61,204 bases of DNA from Nitrososphaerota archaeon (GCA_028866945.1 JAGWHE010000004.1:1-61204); one strand, 5' to 3'. Positions 52,060-61,092 are shown, counted from the stretch's first letter. The notes: generated by a model from the sequence alone, not told the origin. Program-made: numbers and translations.

Positions 52060-52338
52060 ATGTTCTACGAGGAGAGGGTGACCTCGCAGGCTGAGCTGAA
52101 AAGGAGGGTGCGGGCCCTGGACCAGGACGCTGGGGTGCGACTGATCGCGGGGTCGGGGAGGCACAGGTATCTGATGTTCGTCACCAGGTTCGGCCGGAAG
52201 TACACCGTCATGACGTACTCCATGGGGAGGTCAGGAGCCCCGGGCAAGAGGCTGCAGACGACGGAGTATGACGACCTCGGCGTTGTGGAAAGAATCCTGA
52301 CGGCGCTCGACAGGCCTCTGCGCGCCTGGGTTTACTGA
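52060..52338 (+). CDS. Small conserved-looking protein, function unknown
   Basis: 92 residues, basic, alpha-beta (RLIAGSGRHRYLMFVTRFGRKYTVMTYSMG). ATG 52060 lies about 34 bp after the AT box GTATTAG. No domain is recognised. Confidence 0.6.
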   Translation: MFYEERVTSQAELKRRVRALDQDAGVRLIAGSGRHRYLMFVTRFGRKYTVMTYSMGRSGAPGKRLQTTEYDDLGVVERILTALDRPLRAWVY

Positions 52339-52381
52339 GCTCTGCCGCCGGATTAATATCCATGGAAGCTATGTATCTACC

Positions 52382-52711
52382 ATGCGACCGAAGGCGATAC
52401 ACGTGGTCTACGCCAACTGGTGCCCCCACTGCGTCCCCACCACCGTGGCGCCCCTGAAAGAGAGGGCGGAGGAGCTTGGAGTGCCGCTCCATTTGCACGA
52501 CATCGATACCCCGGACGTGAAGGTCGCCGACGAGCTGGTCGAGAAGTACGGGGATTGGACGCCGGACTACCTCGTGCCCCAGGTCTTCTTCGAATATGAC
52601 GGTCGGATTGAGCATGTCCTGACGGGGAACCCGAAGGGGGTGTCGCTGACGAAGAAGGCGGTGGAGGACCTGCTGGCCAACGAGCCCCTCAACGCCCAGA
52701 GCGCGCCCTAA
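52382..52711 (+). CDS. Thioredoxin/glutaredoxin-fold protein (CPHC)
   Basis: 109 residues. VVYANWCPHCVPTT places redox cysteines C14 and C17 after the first strand. The cis-Pro region is VPQVFFEYDG. It likely reduces protein disulfides. TATA GATTAATATC lies about 27 bp upstream. Confidence 0.87.
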   Translation: MRPKAIHVVYANWCPHCVPTTVAPLKERAEELGVPLHLHDIDTPDVKVADELVEKYGDWTPDYLVPQVFFEYDGRIEHVLTGNPKGVSLTKKAVEDLLANEPLNAQSAP

Positions 52712-52736
52712 ATAGTGGCGGCGCCGCGGAGTACGC

Positions 52737-53792
52737 ATGTCAGCATCCACTCTTGATACACTGTACACGAAAGTAGCGCAGAAGATACTCAGGGAGACCC
52801 TCCAGGTGAAGAAGGGCGAGTCGGTCACCGTAGAGACCTGGGACAACGGGCTACCTTTCGCCAAGCGAGCCATCGCAGAAGCAAGGGCGCTCGGCTGCAT
52901 CGCCGTCATGGTCTACGAGGACGAGCGGGCATACGTCGAAGGGGTGAGGAGGGCCCCCGAGGACTCCGTCGGGATGATGGGGAAGAACGAATACGGGCTC
53001 CTTTCAGGGACGGACTCCTACATCTTCATCCCCGGCCAGGCACTCGGCGCATACTCGAAGACGCTGAAGCCTGGGGAGCGGGAAAAGTCGACGCGCTACA
53101 ACTCGTCCTGGTACGAAGCCGCGCAGAAGGCAGGGCTGAAGGGCGCAAGGCTCTCCTTCGGGTACGTTGGGAAGGACCTGGCCCGCATCCTTGGGATGAG
53201 GGTGCAGGACGTCGTCCAGGCGCAGCTCAAGGCGGCCCTGACCGACTACGGGCAGATCTCCCGGAGCGCGGGGCACGTCTCGGGTCTCCTCGGCGATGGG
53301 GGAGCCGAACTGGAAACGAAGGGCGCCAGCCTCACTTTCTCACTGCAAGGTGAGCTCACGGTCGAAGACGGTCTGGTCGACGACCAGGACAAGAAGACCG
53401 GGAACAACATGACCTACGTCCCACCGGGGTTCGTCGGGAAGGAGGTTGACCCTCAGAGCGCCAACGGGAGCGTCGTCCTCACGGACACACTGACCGAGTA
53501 CGGGGCGATTCGCAGCGCCAGGCTCGACTTCAAGGACGGCGCGGTCGTCGGTTGGGAGTCGTCGGACAGGGCCGTGGTAAAGAAGATGCTAGAGGCCGTC
53601 CCCCCTGAGAAGAGGACGCTGAAGCTGATGACTGTCGGGCTCAACCCGGCCCTGAAGTACGGCGCGGGCCAGGACAGGTTCGTCGGAGGGTCAGTGACCC
53701 TGGCCGGGTTCGGGTTCAGAGGGCAGGTCAAGAAGGGCGCCCTGAGGGCCGGAGGTTCGGCGGTAGTGTCGGCTGGACACGTCCAGGGCTGA
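52737..53792 (+). CDS. M29 aminopeptidase-like protein lacking metal ligands
   Basis: 351 residues that align by eye to the M29 (AmpS) family through ILRETLQVKKGESVTVETWD, NNMTYVPPGFVG, ANGSVVLTD, LDFKDGAVVGWES and VGLNPALKYGA. The family metal residues are missing: the PxGE glutamate is F (PPGF), the GE before GxNP is MT, the TxH histidine is T, and the final HxD is absent. Probably a non-peptidase pseudoenzyme or a new activity. Confidence 0.75.
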   Translation: MSASTLDTLYTKVAQKILRETLQVKKGESVTVETWDNGLPFAKRAIAEARALGCIAVMVYEDERAYVEGVRRAPEDSVGMMGKNEYGLLSGTDSYIFIPGQALGAYSKTLKPGEREKSTRYNSSWYEAAQKAGLKGARLSFGYVGKDLARILGMRVQDVVQAQLKAALTDYGQISRSAGHVSGLLGDGGAELETKGASLTFSLQGELTVEDGLVDDQDKKTGNNMTYVPPGFVGKEVDPQSANGSVVLTDTLTEYGAIRSARLDFKDGAVVGWESSDRAVVKKMLEAVPPEKRTLKLMTVGLNPALKYGAGQDRFVGGSVTLAGFGFRGQVKKGALRAGGSAVVSAGHVQG

Positions 53793-53813
53793 ACTGCAGC
53801 GAAGTGAGAGGGG

Positions 53814-54194
53814 CTACGTGACGAGCTCGATGTATATGCCGTCAGGGTCGCTCACGTAAGCCCACCTGCCGGTCTTGTTGTCGATGTCTAGCACCTTGGG
53901 GTGCCCAGCCTTTGCGAACTTCGCCAGGGCCTCGTCCAAGTTCTCCACCCTGAACGCCAGGTGGTCCAGCCCCTCGCCGACGGTGTAGTCGACGGCGTGC
54001 TCGCTCCCCTCGGGGTAGTAGTTGAGCTCCAGCTCGGGTCCGCCCTTCTGGCTCACGAGGCCGACGACCTCCCCGCCCGTGGCCGCGATCTTGATCCTGC
54101 TCGTCTCTTGCATCCCCAGCAGCTCGGTGTAGAACTTCACCGACGCCTCGAGGTTTCTCACCCGGATGCCTGTGTACACAAATGTCGGCTTCAA
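53814..54194 (-). CDS. Glyoxalase/bleomycin-resistance (VOC) family protein
   Basis: 126 residues from TTG 54194 (MKPTFVYTGIRVRNLEASVKFY). FYTELLGM, DHLAFRVENLDEAL and YVSDPDGIYIELV form the two beta-alpha-beta modules with His and Glu metal ligands, close to lactoylglutathione lyase. A longer frame exists upstream but precedes the TATA-like GCATATCC. Confidence 0.88.
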   Translation of the reverse strand: MKPTFVYTGIRVRNLEASVKFYTELLGMQETSRIKIAATGGEVVGLVSQKGGPELELNYYPEGSEHAVDYTVGEGLDHLAFRVENLDEALAKFAKAGHPKVLDIDNKTGRWAYVSDPDGIYIELVT

Positions 54195-54328
54195 TTCGAA
54201 CTCGCGTTTAGGGATATGCGCTTCTAAACATGTCGCGTCAGCGAACACTGAAGGCGCAGTACTGCGTGAAAGTGACAGGGAGGGGGCGAAGGCTCTCTGT
54301 GCGACACGCCTTGGGCGGACGGGCCTAC

Positions 54329-54799
54329 TTACTGGGTGAACCTTGGCGTCGTCTTCTGCCACTCACCGAGCTCGGCCATCATCTCAGCGAGCTTCGGGTC
54401 TTCATTCTGGACGAGGACGACATAGCGCGCGAGGTCGGTATCGGTAAGATGCTCGGTCAGCTTCGGGAGGCCGATGTCGTGGCTCTCGACGATCCTGACG
54501 CCAGCGTCGAAGGAGGGGTCCTTGATGAAGGCCCCGAACTGCTCGTTCTTGTTGGCGAACCCCTTGGAGACCTCCTTCCTCAGCCCTGCGAACACGTCGC
54601 GGAGCTTGGCGTCCATCTGTGCCTTGTCCGACTTGCTGATGGCGGAGGGGTTCCCGCTGAGAGCCTCGGCCATCCCTGACATCGCCTCTGCCAACCCCGC
54701 CGCCATAGCAGAGAACACGCCCTCGAACATCCCCATCATTATCATCGAGAAGTTGGTGACGAGGTTCTCGACTTTCTCGTCGCGGCTGAGGTTAGCCAT
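54329..54799 (-). CDS. Helical protein of unknown function
   Basis: 156 residues, mostly helical and rich in Ala, Met and Glu, with an amphipathic N-terminal third (MIMMGMFEGVFSAMAAGLAEAMSG split by glycines). No catalytic motif. The overlapping plus-strand frame has less natural composition and is judged a shadow. Confidence 0.6.
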   Translation of the reverse strand: MANLSRDEKVENLVTNFSMIMMGMFEGVFSAMAAGLAEAMSGMAEALSGNPSAISKSDKAQMDAKLRDVFAGLRKEVSKGFANKNEQFGAFIKDPSFDAGVRIVESHDIGLPKLTEHLTDTDLARYVVLVQNEDPKLAEMMAELGEWQKTTPRFTQ

Positions 54800-54837
54800 C
54801 CCGCGCGGTCGGCGGACGGGTTGTAAAGGGGTTGCCT

Positions 54838-56439
54838 TCAGCGATGAGACGCGGCGTGAAGGCCGGCCAGGTAGCCGAAGGTGAGCGCCGGACCCAAAGT
54901 CGCCCCACTCCCCGCGTACCCAGGCCCCATGACGCTCGCCGCGTTGTTCCCCACAGCATAGAGCCCCTCAATCGGCTTGCCCTCGCAGTCCAGGACCCTC
55001 GCGTTCGCGTCGGTCACCATCCCACCCTTCGTCCCGATGTCTCCGGCGAGTATCCTCACCCCGTAGAAGGGGGGCTTTGCTATCGGCCCCAGTGTCGGGT
55101 TGGGCGCGGAAGGGTCTCCCCAGTGCCGGTCGTAGTGGCTCTCGCCCCGATGGAAGTCGGGGTCCACGCCTGACTGCGCGTTCCGGTTGAACTCGGAGAC
55201 CGTGTCCCGGAAGATCAGGCTGTCGATGCCGAGCTTCGAGGCCAGCTCCTCAAGGGTCCTGCCCCTGACGAGCCACTTCTCTGCGCTCTCCTTCCTCTCC
55301 CCCGCCACCGGGTACTTTGACAGATAGTCGGAGTCGAACACGAGGTAGGCGGGGACGTTCCTCAGGTCGTAGCGCTCAAGGTCGTAGGTCAGCATCGCCC
55401 TCGTGAGGTCGAGGTAGTTCATCGCCTCGTTGGCGAAGCGCCTCCCCTCGGAGTTCACCATGATCGACCCAGGCAGCGTCCGCTCGCTGGTGACAAGCCA
55501 TCCCCTCTTCTGGCCCGGTTTCAGGATGAGGGTGAACCACCATGCCTCGTCCATCAGGGAGGTCGCGCCCCCGGCAGTCATCCCCATCACTATGCCGTCG
55601 CCGGTGTTGGTGGTCGCCCCGGCGGAGTTCTCAGAAGGGACAGAGAGGTATGACTGCTTCATCGCAGGGTTCCACTCGAACCCGCCCGCGGCAAGAACGA
55701 CCCCATGCTTCGCCCGCACCTGCCTCTTCCCCGACGGAGTCAGGACCTCCACTCCTGTAACCTCATGTCCATCCGTCGACAATCTGACGACTCTGTGGGC
55801 AAGGAACAGAGGGACCCCTGCATCCATCGTCCCCTTTCTCAGGGCGCCGACGAGCGCCTCCCCCAGCGCGAGCGTGCTAGGCTTCCTATGTTTCAGGGCT
55901 GGCACTTCTTCTCCTCTCATCAGCATCTCGAACTCGAGCGACGTAGTGTGCAGCCCTCCGGGGAGATGATACTGGGGGTTGTGCAGGATGGACTGGTATT
56001 CCTTCCCGAGCGACCTGCCGTCGAAGAGCCCTGGATCGAGGGTGCGCCCCGCCTTCACACCCCCGTCCCACTCGGGGTGGTAGTCGGGCTCGTTTTCCCT
56101 CAGAGCGGGTTCGAGCGGAGACGACTCCATGACGAATTCAAGGGCTCTCGGAGCCTTGTCGACGAACGATTTGACAAGGGACCGGCCGGCCCTTCCTCTG
56201 GCGAGCTTCGTCAGGTACTGCATGGCCATCTGCTCCGAATCTTTGATTCCGGCCGTCTTGGCGAGCTGGTTGTTCGGCATCCAGAGCTGGCCCCCGGATA
56301 ACGACGACGAACCTCCGAACTTCTTCCCTCTCTCAATGATAACGGCCGAAGCACCGCGGGACGCGGCAGCCAGGGCCGCAGTCAGTCCTCCAGCGCCTGA
56401 CCCGATGACGACCACGTCGTATGACTTGGCTATGGGCAA
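54838..56439 (-). CDS. FAD-dependent oxidoreductase, 3-ketosteroid-1-dehydrogenase/fumarate reductase-like
   Basis: 533 residues. FAD site DVVVIGSGAGGLTAALAAASRG (start), GGSSSLSGGQLW, AAGGFEWNP and the closing segment GLYAVGNNAASVMGPGYAG then SGATLGPALTFG are the KstD/Frds-type flavoprotein layout. Steroid dehydrogenation in archaea is not expected; the substrate may be another ketone or lipid. TTG 56439 lies about 35 bp from TATA ATAAATAGAA. Possible acquisition from bacteria. Confidence 0.88.
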   Translation of the reverse strand: MPIAKSYDVVVIGSGAGGLTAALAAASRGASAVIIERGKKFGGSSSLSGGQLWMPNNQLAKTAGIKDSEQMAMQYLTKLARGRAGRSLVKSFVDKAPRALEFVMESSPLEPALRENEPDYHPEWDGGVKAGRTLDPGLFDGRSLGKEYQSILHNPQYHLPGGLHTTSLEFEMLMRGEEVPALKHRKPSTLALGEALVGALRKGTMDAGVPLFLAHRVVRLSTDGHEVTGVEVLTPSGKRQVRAKHGVVLAAGGFEWNPAMKQSYLSVPSENSAGATTNTGDGIVMGMTAGGATSLMDEAWWFTLILKPGQKRGWLVTSERTLPGSIMVNSEGRRFANEAMNYLDLTRAMLTYDLERYDLRNVPAYLVFDSDYLSKYPVAGERKESAEKWLVRGRTLEELASKLGIDSLIFRDTVSEFNRNAQSGVDPDFHRGESHYDRHWGDPSAPNPTLGPIAKPPFYGVRILAGDIGTKGGMVTDANARVLDCEGKPIEGLYAVGNNAASVMGPGYAGSGATLGPALTFGYLAGLHAASHR

Positions 56440-56536
56440 TGATTTTTCTGCGACAGGGGCGACCCTGGGTTCTATTTATCGGAGACCTGCCCCTGCTGGC
56501 GAAATTCTCGCTCATCGGTGGCGCCATTGGCCCGAT

Positions 56537-56947
56537 TTGACCCGTCTGGAAAGCACTCTTGACAGACCCGACTTATGGCCGGGAGCACGGCGCCGGTGGG
56601 AGATGGGTGGTCGCGAGGCAGAGCTCGTCAGGGCCAGGTGCGACTCGATCCGAAGGATATCGAAAGACTGGGTTGACATCGCAGCGTCGCTCGAGGCGAA
56701 GGACGCATCAAGGAGCATCAGGGACCTGACCCATCCTCCATCGATCAAGAAGACGATGCGCGCGGCAGGGATTGCACTCGCAGTCGCCCCAGAGCCCTTC
56801 ACGACGGTAGCCGGGGCCGCCCTCGTCGCGGGTTCCTTCGCTATGCGGGGAGAACCGGCGACCCTGAAGACAGTGGCAGAGGAACTCCGAAGTCAGATGT
56901 CGGCAATCTCTGATTTGGACCTAGGGGACCTTGCCATCTCCATCTAG
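56537..56947 (+). CDS. Hypothetical protein, function unknown
   Basis: 136 residues from TTG 56537. N-terminal half charged and helical, then a hydrophobic Ala/Val-rich stretch (GIALAVAPEPFTTVAGAALVAGSFAM), then an acidic end. The longer upstream frame is antisense to the flavoprotein gene, so I start it here. Weak support. Confidence 0.45.
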   Translation: MTRLESTLDRPDLWPGARRRWEMGGREAELVRARCDSIRRISKDWVDIAASLEAKDASRSIRDLTHPPSIKKTMRAAGIALAVAPEPFTTVAGAALVAGSFAMRGEPATLKTVAEELRSQMSAISDLDLGDLAISI

Positions 56948-57335
56948 GTGTCCTACACTTCAAGTGGCTCGGAGTTGCAGCCTAGACGTGGGAGAAACGC
57001 CGCGGGTCGGGGTTGAGCTTGAATCTGCCATCAGTCGAGAGCGACTTCGATTCAGGCCAGAGCCCCGAGGTCCTAACCTGGAGGGTCTGAAGAATGGATT
57101 CCGGGGAACAGTCATGAGGGCGTCTCGGCGCCCGCAGGCTCGAACTGAATTGCTGGGATGTCGTTACTTGGATTCCTTCACTCAGCACCTAGGCCCGAGC
57201 CGTTCCGGCGCGGGGCGTGGCGTCCTAGTTGGGTTTCGTGGTACGCAGACCGCGCTGTTCAAGAGTGTGTTGATGGGAAGAATGCCTGCGCTTCCGAATC
57301 ACTGCCCACTTCTTTCTGCGTGCGAACGTCATGGT
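56948..57335. other. 388-bp stretch without a recognisable gene
   Basis: Between the hypothetical gene and the convergent thermosome gene. Frames on both strands are short and unlike known proteins. I see no tRNA, SRP RNA or RNase P signature and no clear inverted ends. Confidence 0.5.
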
Positions 57336-58985
57336 CTACTCCATCCCTTCCATTCCACTGGGACCGCCCCGCGGAGGCGAATGGCCCTTCCTGCCGCCTG
57401 CGATCACGTCGTCGATTCGCAGAATCATGCAGGCACACTCGGTGGCCGATTTGATGACCTGTCCCTTGACTGAAACAGGCTCGATGACTTCCTTGGCGTA
57501 CATGTCCCGGACGCCTCTTCCCAGAACATCCACCCCGGCCCACGTCTTGCCAGCCTCATGGCTCTCCCTAAGCTCGACTTGGGTATCTATCGGGTCGAAC
57601 CCTGCGTTCACGGCCAAGGCGATAGGTATGGTCTCCATGGCGTCTGCGAACTTCTCAACGGCAAGCTGCTCTCTCCCCTGAATGGTGGCCGACCACTTCA
57701 ACAGGCGATAGGCCAGTTCCTCCTCGACCGCTCCGCCGCCGGCCACTATGGCCGGATTCTCAAGAACGTCCTTTACGACCATGACTGCGTCATGGATCGA
57801 CCTTTCCGCCTCATCGACGATCCTCTGGCTTCCGCCTCTGACGAGTATCGACACAGCCTTGGGGTTCTTGCAGTCCGTCACGAATATCCACTTGTCATCC
57901 TCGACCTTTCTTTCCTCCACAAGACCCGCTTGGCCAAGGTCGGCCTTGGTCAGGGCGTCGAGGCCCGTTACCATCCTCGCCCCGGTGGCCCTTGCAAGCT
58001 TGGTCATGTCAGACTCCTTCACCCTTCTTACCGACAGAATGCCGGCCTTGGCGAGGTAGCTCTGAGCCACGTCAGCGATCCCCTTCTGACACAGGAGGAC
58101 ATTGGCCCCTGCTTCTGAAACCTTGTCGACCATATCCTTCAGCATGCGCGTCTCTTCATCGAGGAACTGTTGGATCTGTGCCGGCTTGTCGATGCTGATC
58201 TTGGCGTCAAATTCCGTCTTCTCTATTTCGAGGGGTGAGCTGACCAGCGCGATCCTTGCCTTCTCCACGCGCTTCGGCATTCCAGAGTGGGCGACTTCCT
58301 TGTCCAAGATGATTCCCAAGGTGAGAGCGGTGTCCTTGAGAGAGTCTCCTGGCTTCTTCTCGACCTTCAGATTGTCGAGGTCGACCCTGAAGGTCCCCTC
58401 GGTCGTCTTCTCGACAACCTGGAGGAGGGCGTCGACAACGATGGCCCCAAGGGACGTGCTGTCGTCCGAAACCATCTTTGAAGCCATGCTGGTCCGGGCG
58501 ATCTTCGTCAACGTGGCCCTGTCTTCTGGTTCCACGCCAACGGATATCTCGTTCAGGATCTTCTGAGCCTTCTTGGCGGCGCTGCTGTAGCCGTTGACTA
58601 TGACCATGGGGTGGACGCCCTTCTCAATCAGTTCGCCTGCGCGCTCCAGGAGGGCGCCTGTCAGGACCACCGACGACGTGGTCCCGTCCCCCACCTCGCT
58701 GTCCACCGTCTTGGCCACTTCAATTATCATCTTTCCAGCCGGATGCTGTATGTCCATTTCTTTCAGCATCGTCGCTCCGTCGTTCGTGATGGTGACGTCC
58801 CCCATGGAGTCCACGAGCATCTTGTCCATCCCCTTGGGTCCCATGGACGTCTTCACCGCCTCAGCGACCAGCTTGGCGGCTGCGATGTTGTTGTTCTGCG
58901 CTCTTCTTCCTCGGCGTTGTGTGCTCCCCTCTCGGAGAATCAGGACCTGCTGTCCACCCGTAGTCACGAACGAAGCTTCTGACAT
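57336..58985 (-). CDS. thsA: Thermosome subunit (group II chaperonin)
   Basis: Folds proteins in a closed two-ring cage. 549 residues: NIAAAKLVAEAVKTSMGPKGMDKMLVD, NDGATMLKEM, VGDGTTSSVVLTG, GGGAVEEELAYRL and a Gly-rich tail ending GMEGME. ATG 58985 follows a GGTGGG ribosome-binding site and a TATA at about 59047-59054, giving a leader of some 40 nt, unusual for this window. Confidence 0.96.
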   Translation of the reverse strand: MSEASFVTTGGQQVLILREGSTQRRGRRAQNNNIAAAKLVAEAVKTSMGPKGMDKMLVDSMGDVTITNDGATMLKEMDIQHPAGKMIIEVAKTVDSEVGDGTTSSVVLTGALLERAGELIEKGVHPMVIVNGYSSAAKKAQKILNEISVGVEPEDRATLTKIARTSMASKMVSDDSTSLGAIVVDALLQVVEKTTEGTFRVDLDNLKVEKKPGDSLKDTALTLGIILDKEVAHSGMPKRVEKARIALVSSPLEIEKTEFDAKISIDKPAQIQQFLDEETRMLKDMVDKVSEAGANVLLCQKGIADVAQSYLAKAGILSVRRVKESDMTKLARATGARMVTGLDALTKADLGQAGLVEERKVEDDKWIFVTDCKNPKAVSILVRGGSQRIVDEAERSIHDAVMVVKDVLENPAIVAGGGAVEEELAYRLLKWSATIQGREQLAVEKFADAMETIPIALAVNAGFDPIDTQVELRESHEAGKTWAGVDVLGRGVRDMYAKEVIEPVSVKGQVIKSATECACMILRIDDVIAGGRKGHSPPRGGPSGMEGME

Positions 58986-59282
58986 GATTTCCCACCTGTT
59001 ATACTCAAAACAACCTGGCAGGGACGACTCTAACGGGATAGCCTGCTCTTTATCCGCCGGAGGTAGTCCCTAAACCGACTGCCAGACTTGGATGCTTCTG
59101 GCGCCTTCTGCTGAGTTGTTTCCATCTTACTTCACTGGTGATATCTACCTCCGGTCACATATAGAGACGAGGTATTTTTTGTGTCCAGATGCAATTCGAA
59201 AAGAGGGTCCGGACCGGTCTCTCCCGACGTGCCCGTTGGCAAGCTAATAAAACGGCAGACGTGAAGCGGCGCCGAGTGGAGC

Positions 59283-59801
59283 TTGAGGCCAAAGACAGCG
59301 ACGGCTTCCTTCAGGTTGGACGAATCCGCCCTGAAGGCCATCCAGGAAGACGCGAAGAAGCAGAACGTCAGCGTCAACACCGTGCTCAACCAACTCGTCC
59401 TCACGTACGCCAACTACGACCGGCCGATGAAGAGGTTCCACATCCTGAAGTTACCGACTTCTAGTTTCGTGCACATCCTGCAGGCGGCGACTGATGAAGC
59501 GATAATCGAAGCCGGCAAGTCCGCGGGCAAGGACGTCCCAAAGACATACATCCAAGCCAAGTGGGGAGAACTCACGGCGCAGAACGCCCTGGAATATCTC
59601 AAAGCCACAGCGGATTACACTAACCTCTTTGAATACAGCGAAGTCGTGCGCGGTGGAAAAGTCAGCGTCACACTCTCACACGATTTCGGTGCGAAGGGGA
59701 GCCTGTTTCTTCAGCGCTACGTCCAGGCGATCTTCGAGCCGCTAGGAAAGCCGCCGAGGTTCCTTCCGGACGAGAACGCGGTCTCGTTCGAACTGCAGTG
59801 A
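59283..59801 (+). CDS. Ribbon-helix-helix transcription regulator with C-terminal domain
   Basis: 172 residues. An N-terminal Arc-like RHH domain (ATASFRLDESALKAIQEDAKKQNVSV split over one strand and two helices) is followed by an alpha-beta domain of about 120 residues that may sense a ligand or mediate oligomerisation. The type is common in Nitrososphaerota. TTG 59283 follows a TATA-like GCTAATAAAA. Targets unknown. Confidence 0.78.
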   Translation: MRPKTATASFRLDESALKAIQEDAKKQNVSVNTVLNQLVLTYANYDRPMKRFHILKLPTSSFVHILQAATDEAIIEAGKSAGKDVPKTYIQAKWGELTAQNALEYLKATADYTNLFEYSEVVRGGKVSVTLSHDFGAKGSLFLQRYVQAIFEPLGKPPRFLPDENAVSFELQ

Positions 59802-59906
59802 AGCAGCCATTCTCCAACTTCCTTCAACGGCCCACTTTCATTTGCGATTGATTGCAGAAAATACGTCAGCTTCAATAGCGTCCGCGTTCTGAAACCGACT
59901 CGACCG

Positions 59907-60164
59907 ATGAACAGTAGAAGGAACCAGGAGGCGACCGCCGTCATCAAGATCTGGGGGATGAGCGACCCGGGAAAGGCCCAGCATCTCAGGCAAGCGGCTG
60001 GCAAGCTAGACGGGGTTCTCCGGGTCGACTTCAACTACATTCTGGATTCGGTAACAGTGAAATACGATGCTGACAAGCTGACGACCACCCAAGTCAAGAG
60101 GAAACTTGGACTGGGCAATCAAAGGCCCAGATCGGGTCCGGAGAACGTTCGAGGCCAAGTGTAG
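59907..60164 (+). CDS. HMA-fold small protein without metal cysteines
   Basis: 85 residues. The ferredoxin-like HMA pattern KIWGM...KAQHLRQAAGKLDGVLRVDFNYILDSVTVKYD is clear, but the GMxCxxC metal loop reads GMSDPGK, so copper or mercury binding is not expected. A small zinc protein gene follows 2 bp later. Confidence 0.65.
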   Translation: MNSRRNQEATAVIKIWGMSDPGKAQHLRQAAGKLDGVLRVDFNYILDSVTVKYDADKLTTTQVKRKLGLGNQRPRSGPENVRGQV

Positions 60165-60166
60165 GC

Positions 60167-60301
60167 ATGTCGGAGTCGGTCTATCGCTATTGCAGCAGAT
60201 GCGGCCGGGAGATTGTCTGGATGAGGAGCGGAAGGCGGTGGGTTCCGTACGACCCCGTCGGCAGTCACCATAGGTGCATGGGACAGTACTTGGGCCGCTG
60301 A
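60167..60301 (+). CDS. Small zinc-finger-like protein, 44 residues
   Basis: ATG 60167 opens ESVYRYCSRCGREIVWMRSG then RRWVPYDP and GSHHRCMG. C8, C11, a His pair and C37 could bind one zinc. It starts 2 bp after the HMA-like gene and is probably cotranscribed with it. The family is not known to me. Confidence 0.6.
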   Translation: MSESVYRYCSRCGREIVWMRSGRRWVPYDPVGSHHRCMGQYLGR

Positions 60302-60312
60302 TCGCGGAAGTC

Positions 60313-60478
60313 AATCTCAGAAAGCGAGTCTGAGATAGGGCGGTGAGTCGGTGCGGAAGCGCCTGGCCACACTCACATCGCGTGATGTTGGGACGAGAAT
60401 CCCAACGGAATCGATGCTGCGGGGTCTGACCCTCCCCGACTCTGCGGGTCAGATTAGAACAGCAGTCTGCAAGCAGAC
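60313..60478. other. Cluster of five inverted repeats, possible structured RNA or terminators
   Basis: In a convergent spacer: 7-bp stem 60314-60320/60330-60336; 6-bp 60343-60348/60371-60376; 7-bp 60387-60393/60400-60406 (GTTGGGA...TCCCAAC); 8-bp 60425-60432/60446-60453 (TCTGACCC...GGGTCAGA); 6-bp 60465-60470/60473-60478. All stems are perfect. No coding frame is convincing here. Confidence 0.45.
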
Positions 60479-60490
60479 GAATTCGTAGTC

Positions 60491-60973
60491 CTAGGCGTTA
60501 AGCACCCAGACATAGTAGTTCAGCGCCGAGGCGATCGTGACCCACACAATGTACGGAACCAGGAGCGCCGCGGAGCTCCTCGAGACTCGGTAGGAGAAGG
60601 CCATTGTAACCAGTATGGTCAACCAAAGCGCTGCTATGACCACGAACCCATAGAACAGCTCGTGCGCCCCGAAGAAGACCACCGACCAGGCAACGTTGAA
60701 CGCCAGCTGGACGGTGAACGCCGCGAGCGCTGCTCCCGATTGGGGTCGCTTCCCCCACAAGAGATACAGCGCCGCCCCCATCAGGAAGTACAGCGACAGC
60801 CAGACGGGCGCGAAAAGCCAATTCGGAGAGGTGAACCAAGGCTTCTGGAGGGCCGCGTACCAACCGGGAATCGCGGAAATCGTGAACACGGAACCAATGA
60901 TGCCCGCCGCCTCGCAGACTACGACCGATGCCACGAGACGAATCAAGTTCGACCTACTGGTGCTCAGCCCCAC
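60491..60973 (-). CDS. tspO: TspO/MBR family membrane protein
   Basis: 160 residues with five membrane helices. Tryptophan-rich loops WYAALQKPWFTSPNWLFAPVW and LAFNVAWSVVFF match TspO. The family binds porphyrins and other ligands and takes part in stress signalling. GTG 60973; TATA-like GGTTAAGAGG about 37 bp upstream. Confidence 0.92.
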   Translation of the reverse strand: MGLSTSRSNLIRLVASVVVCEAAGIIGSVFTISAIPGWYAALQKPWFTSPNWLFAPVWLSLYFLMGAALYLLWGKRPQSGAALAAFTVQLAFNVAWSVVFFGAHELFYGFVVIAALWLTILVTMAFSYRVSRSSAALLVPYIVWVTIASALNYYVWVLNA

Positions 60974-61092
60974 TCCACTCGCTTCATGCTTGACTGAAGC
61001 CGCCCTCTTAACCTATCCTTGGGGCCCCGAGAAGCGCAACCAAGAAGAGCCGCCACGAGCTCTTGCGCGAGAGTACAAGATGCCGCGGGTCG

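Noticed and set aside
54230-54679. 149-codon plus-strand frame
   Set aside because: It is antisense to a frame with better amino-acid composition and codon use, and matches nothing known.
56931-57473. 180-codon plus-strand frame running into the thermosome gene
   Set aside because: Low-complexity, Arg/Ser-rich composition and overlap with the thermosome 3' end indicate a shadow.
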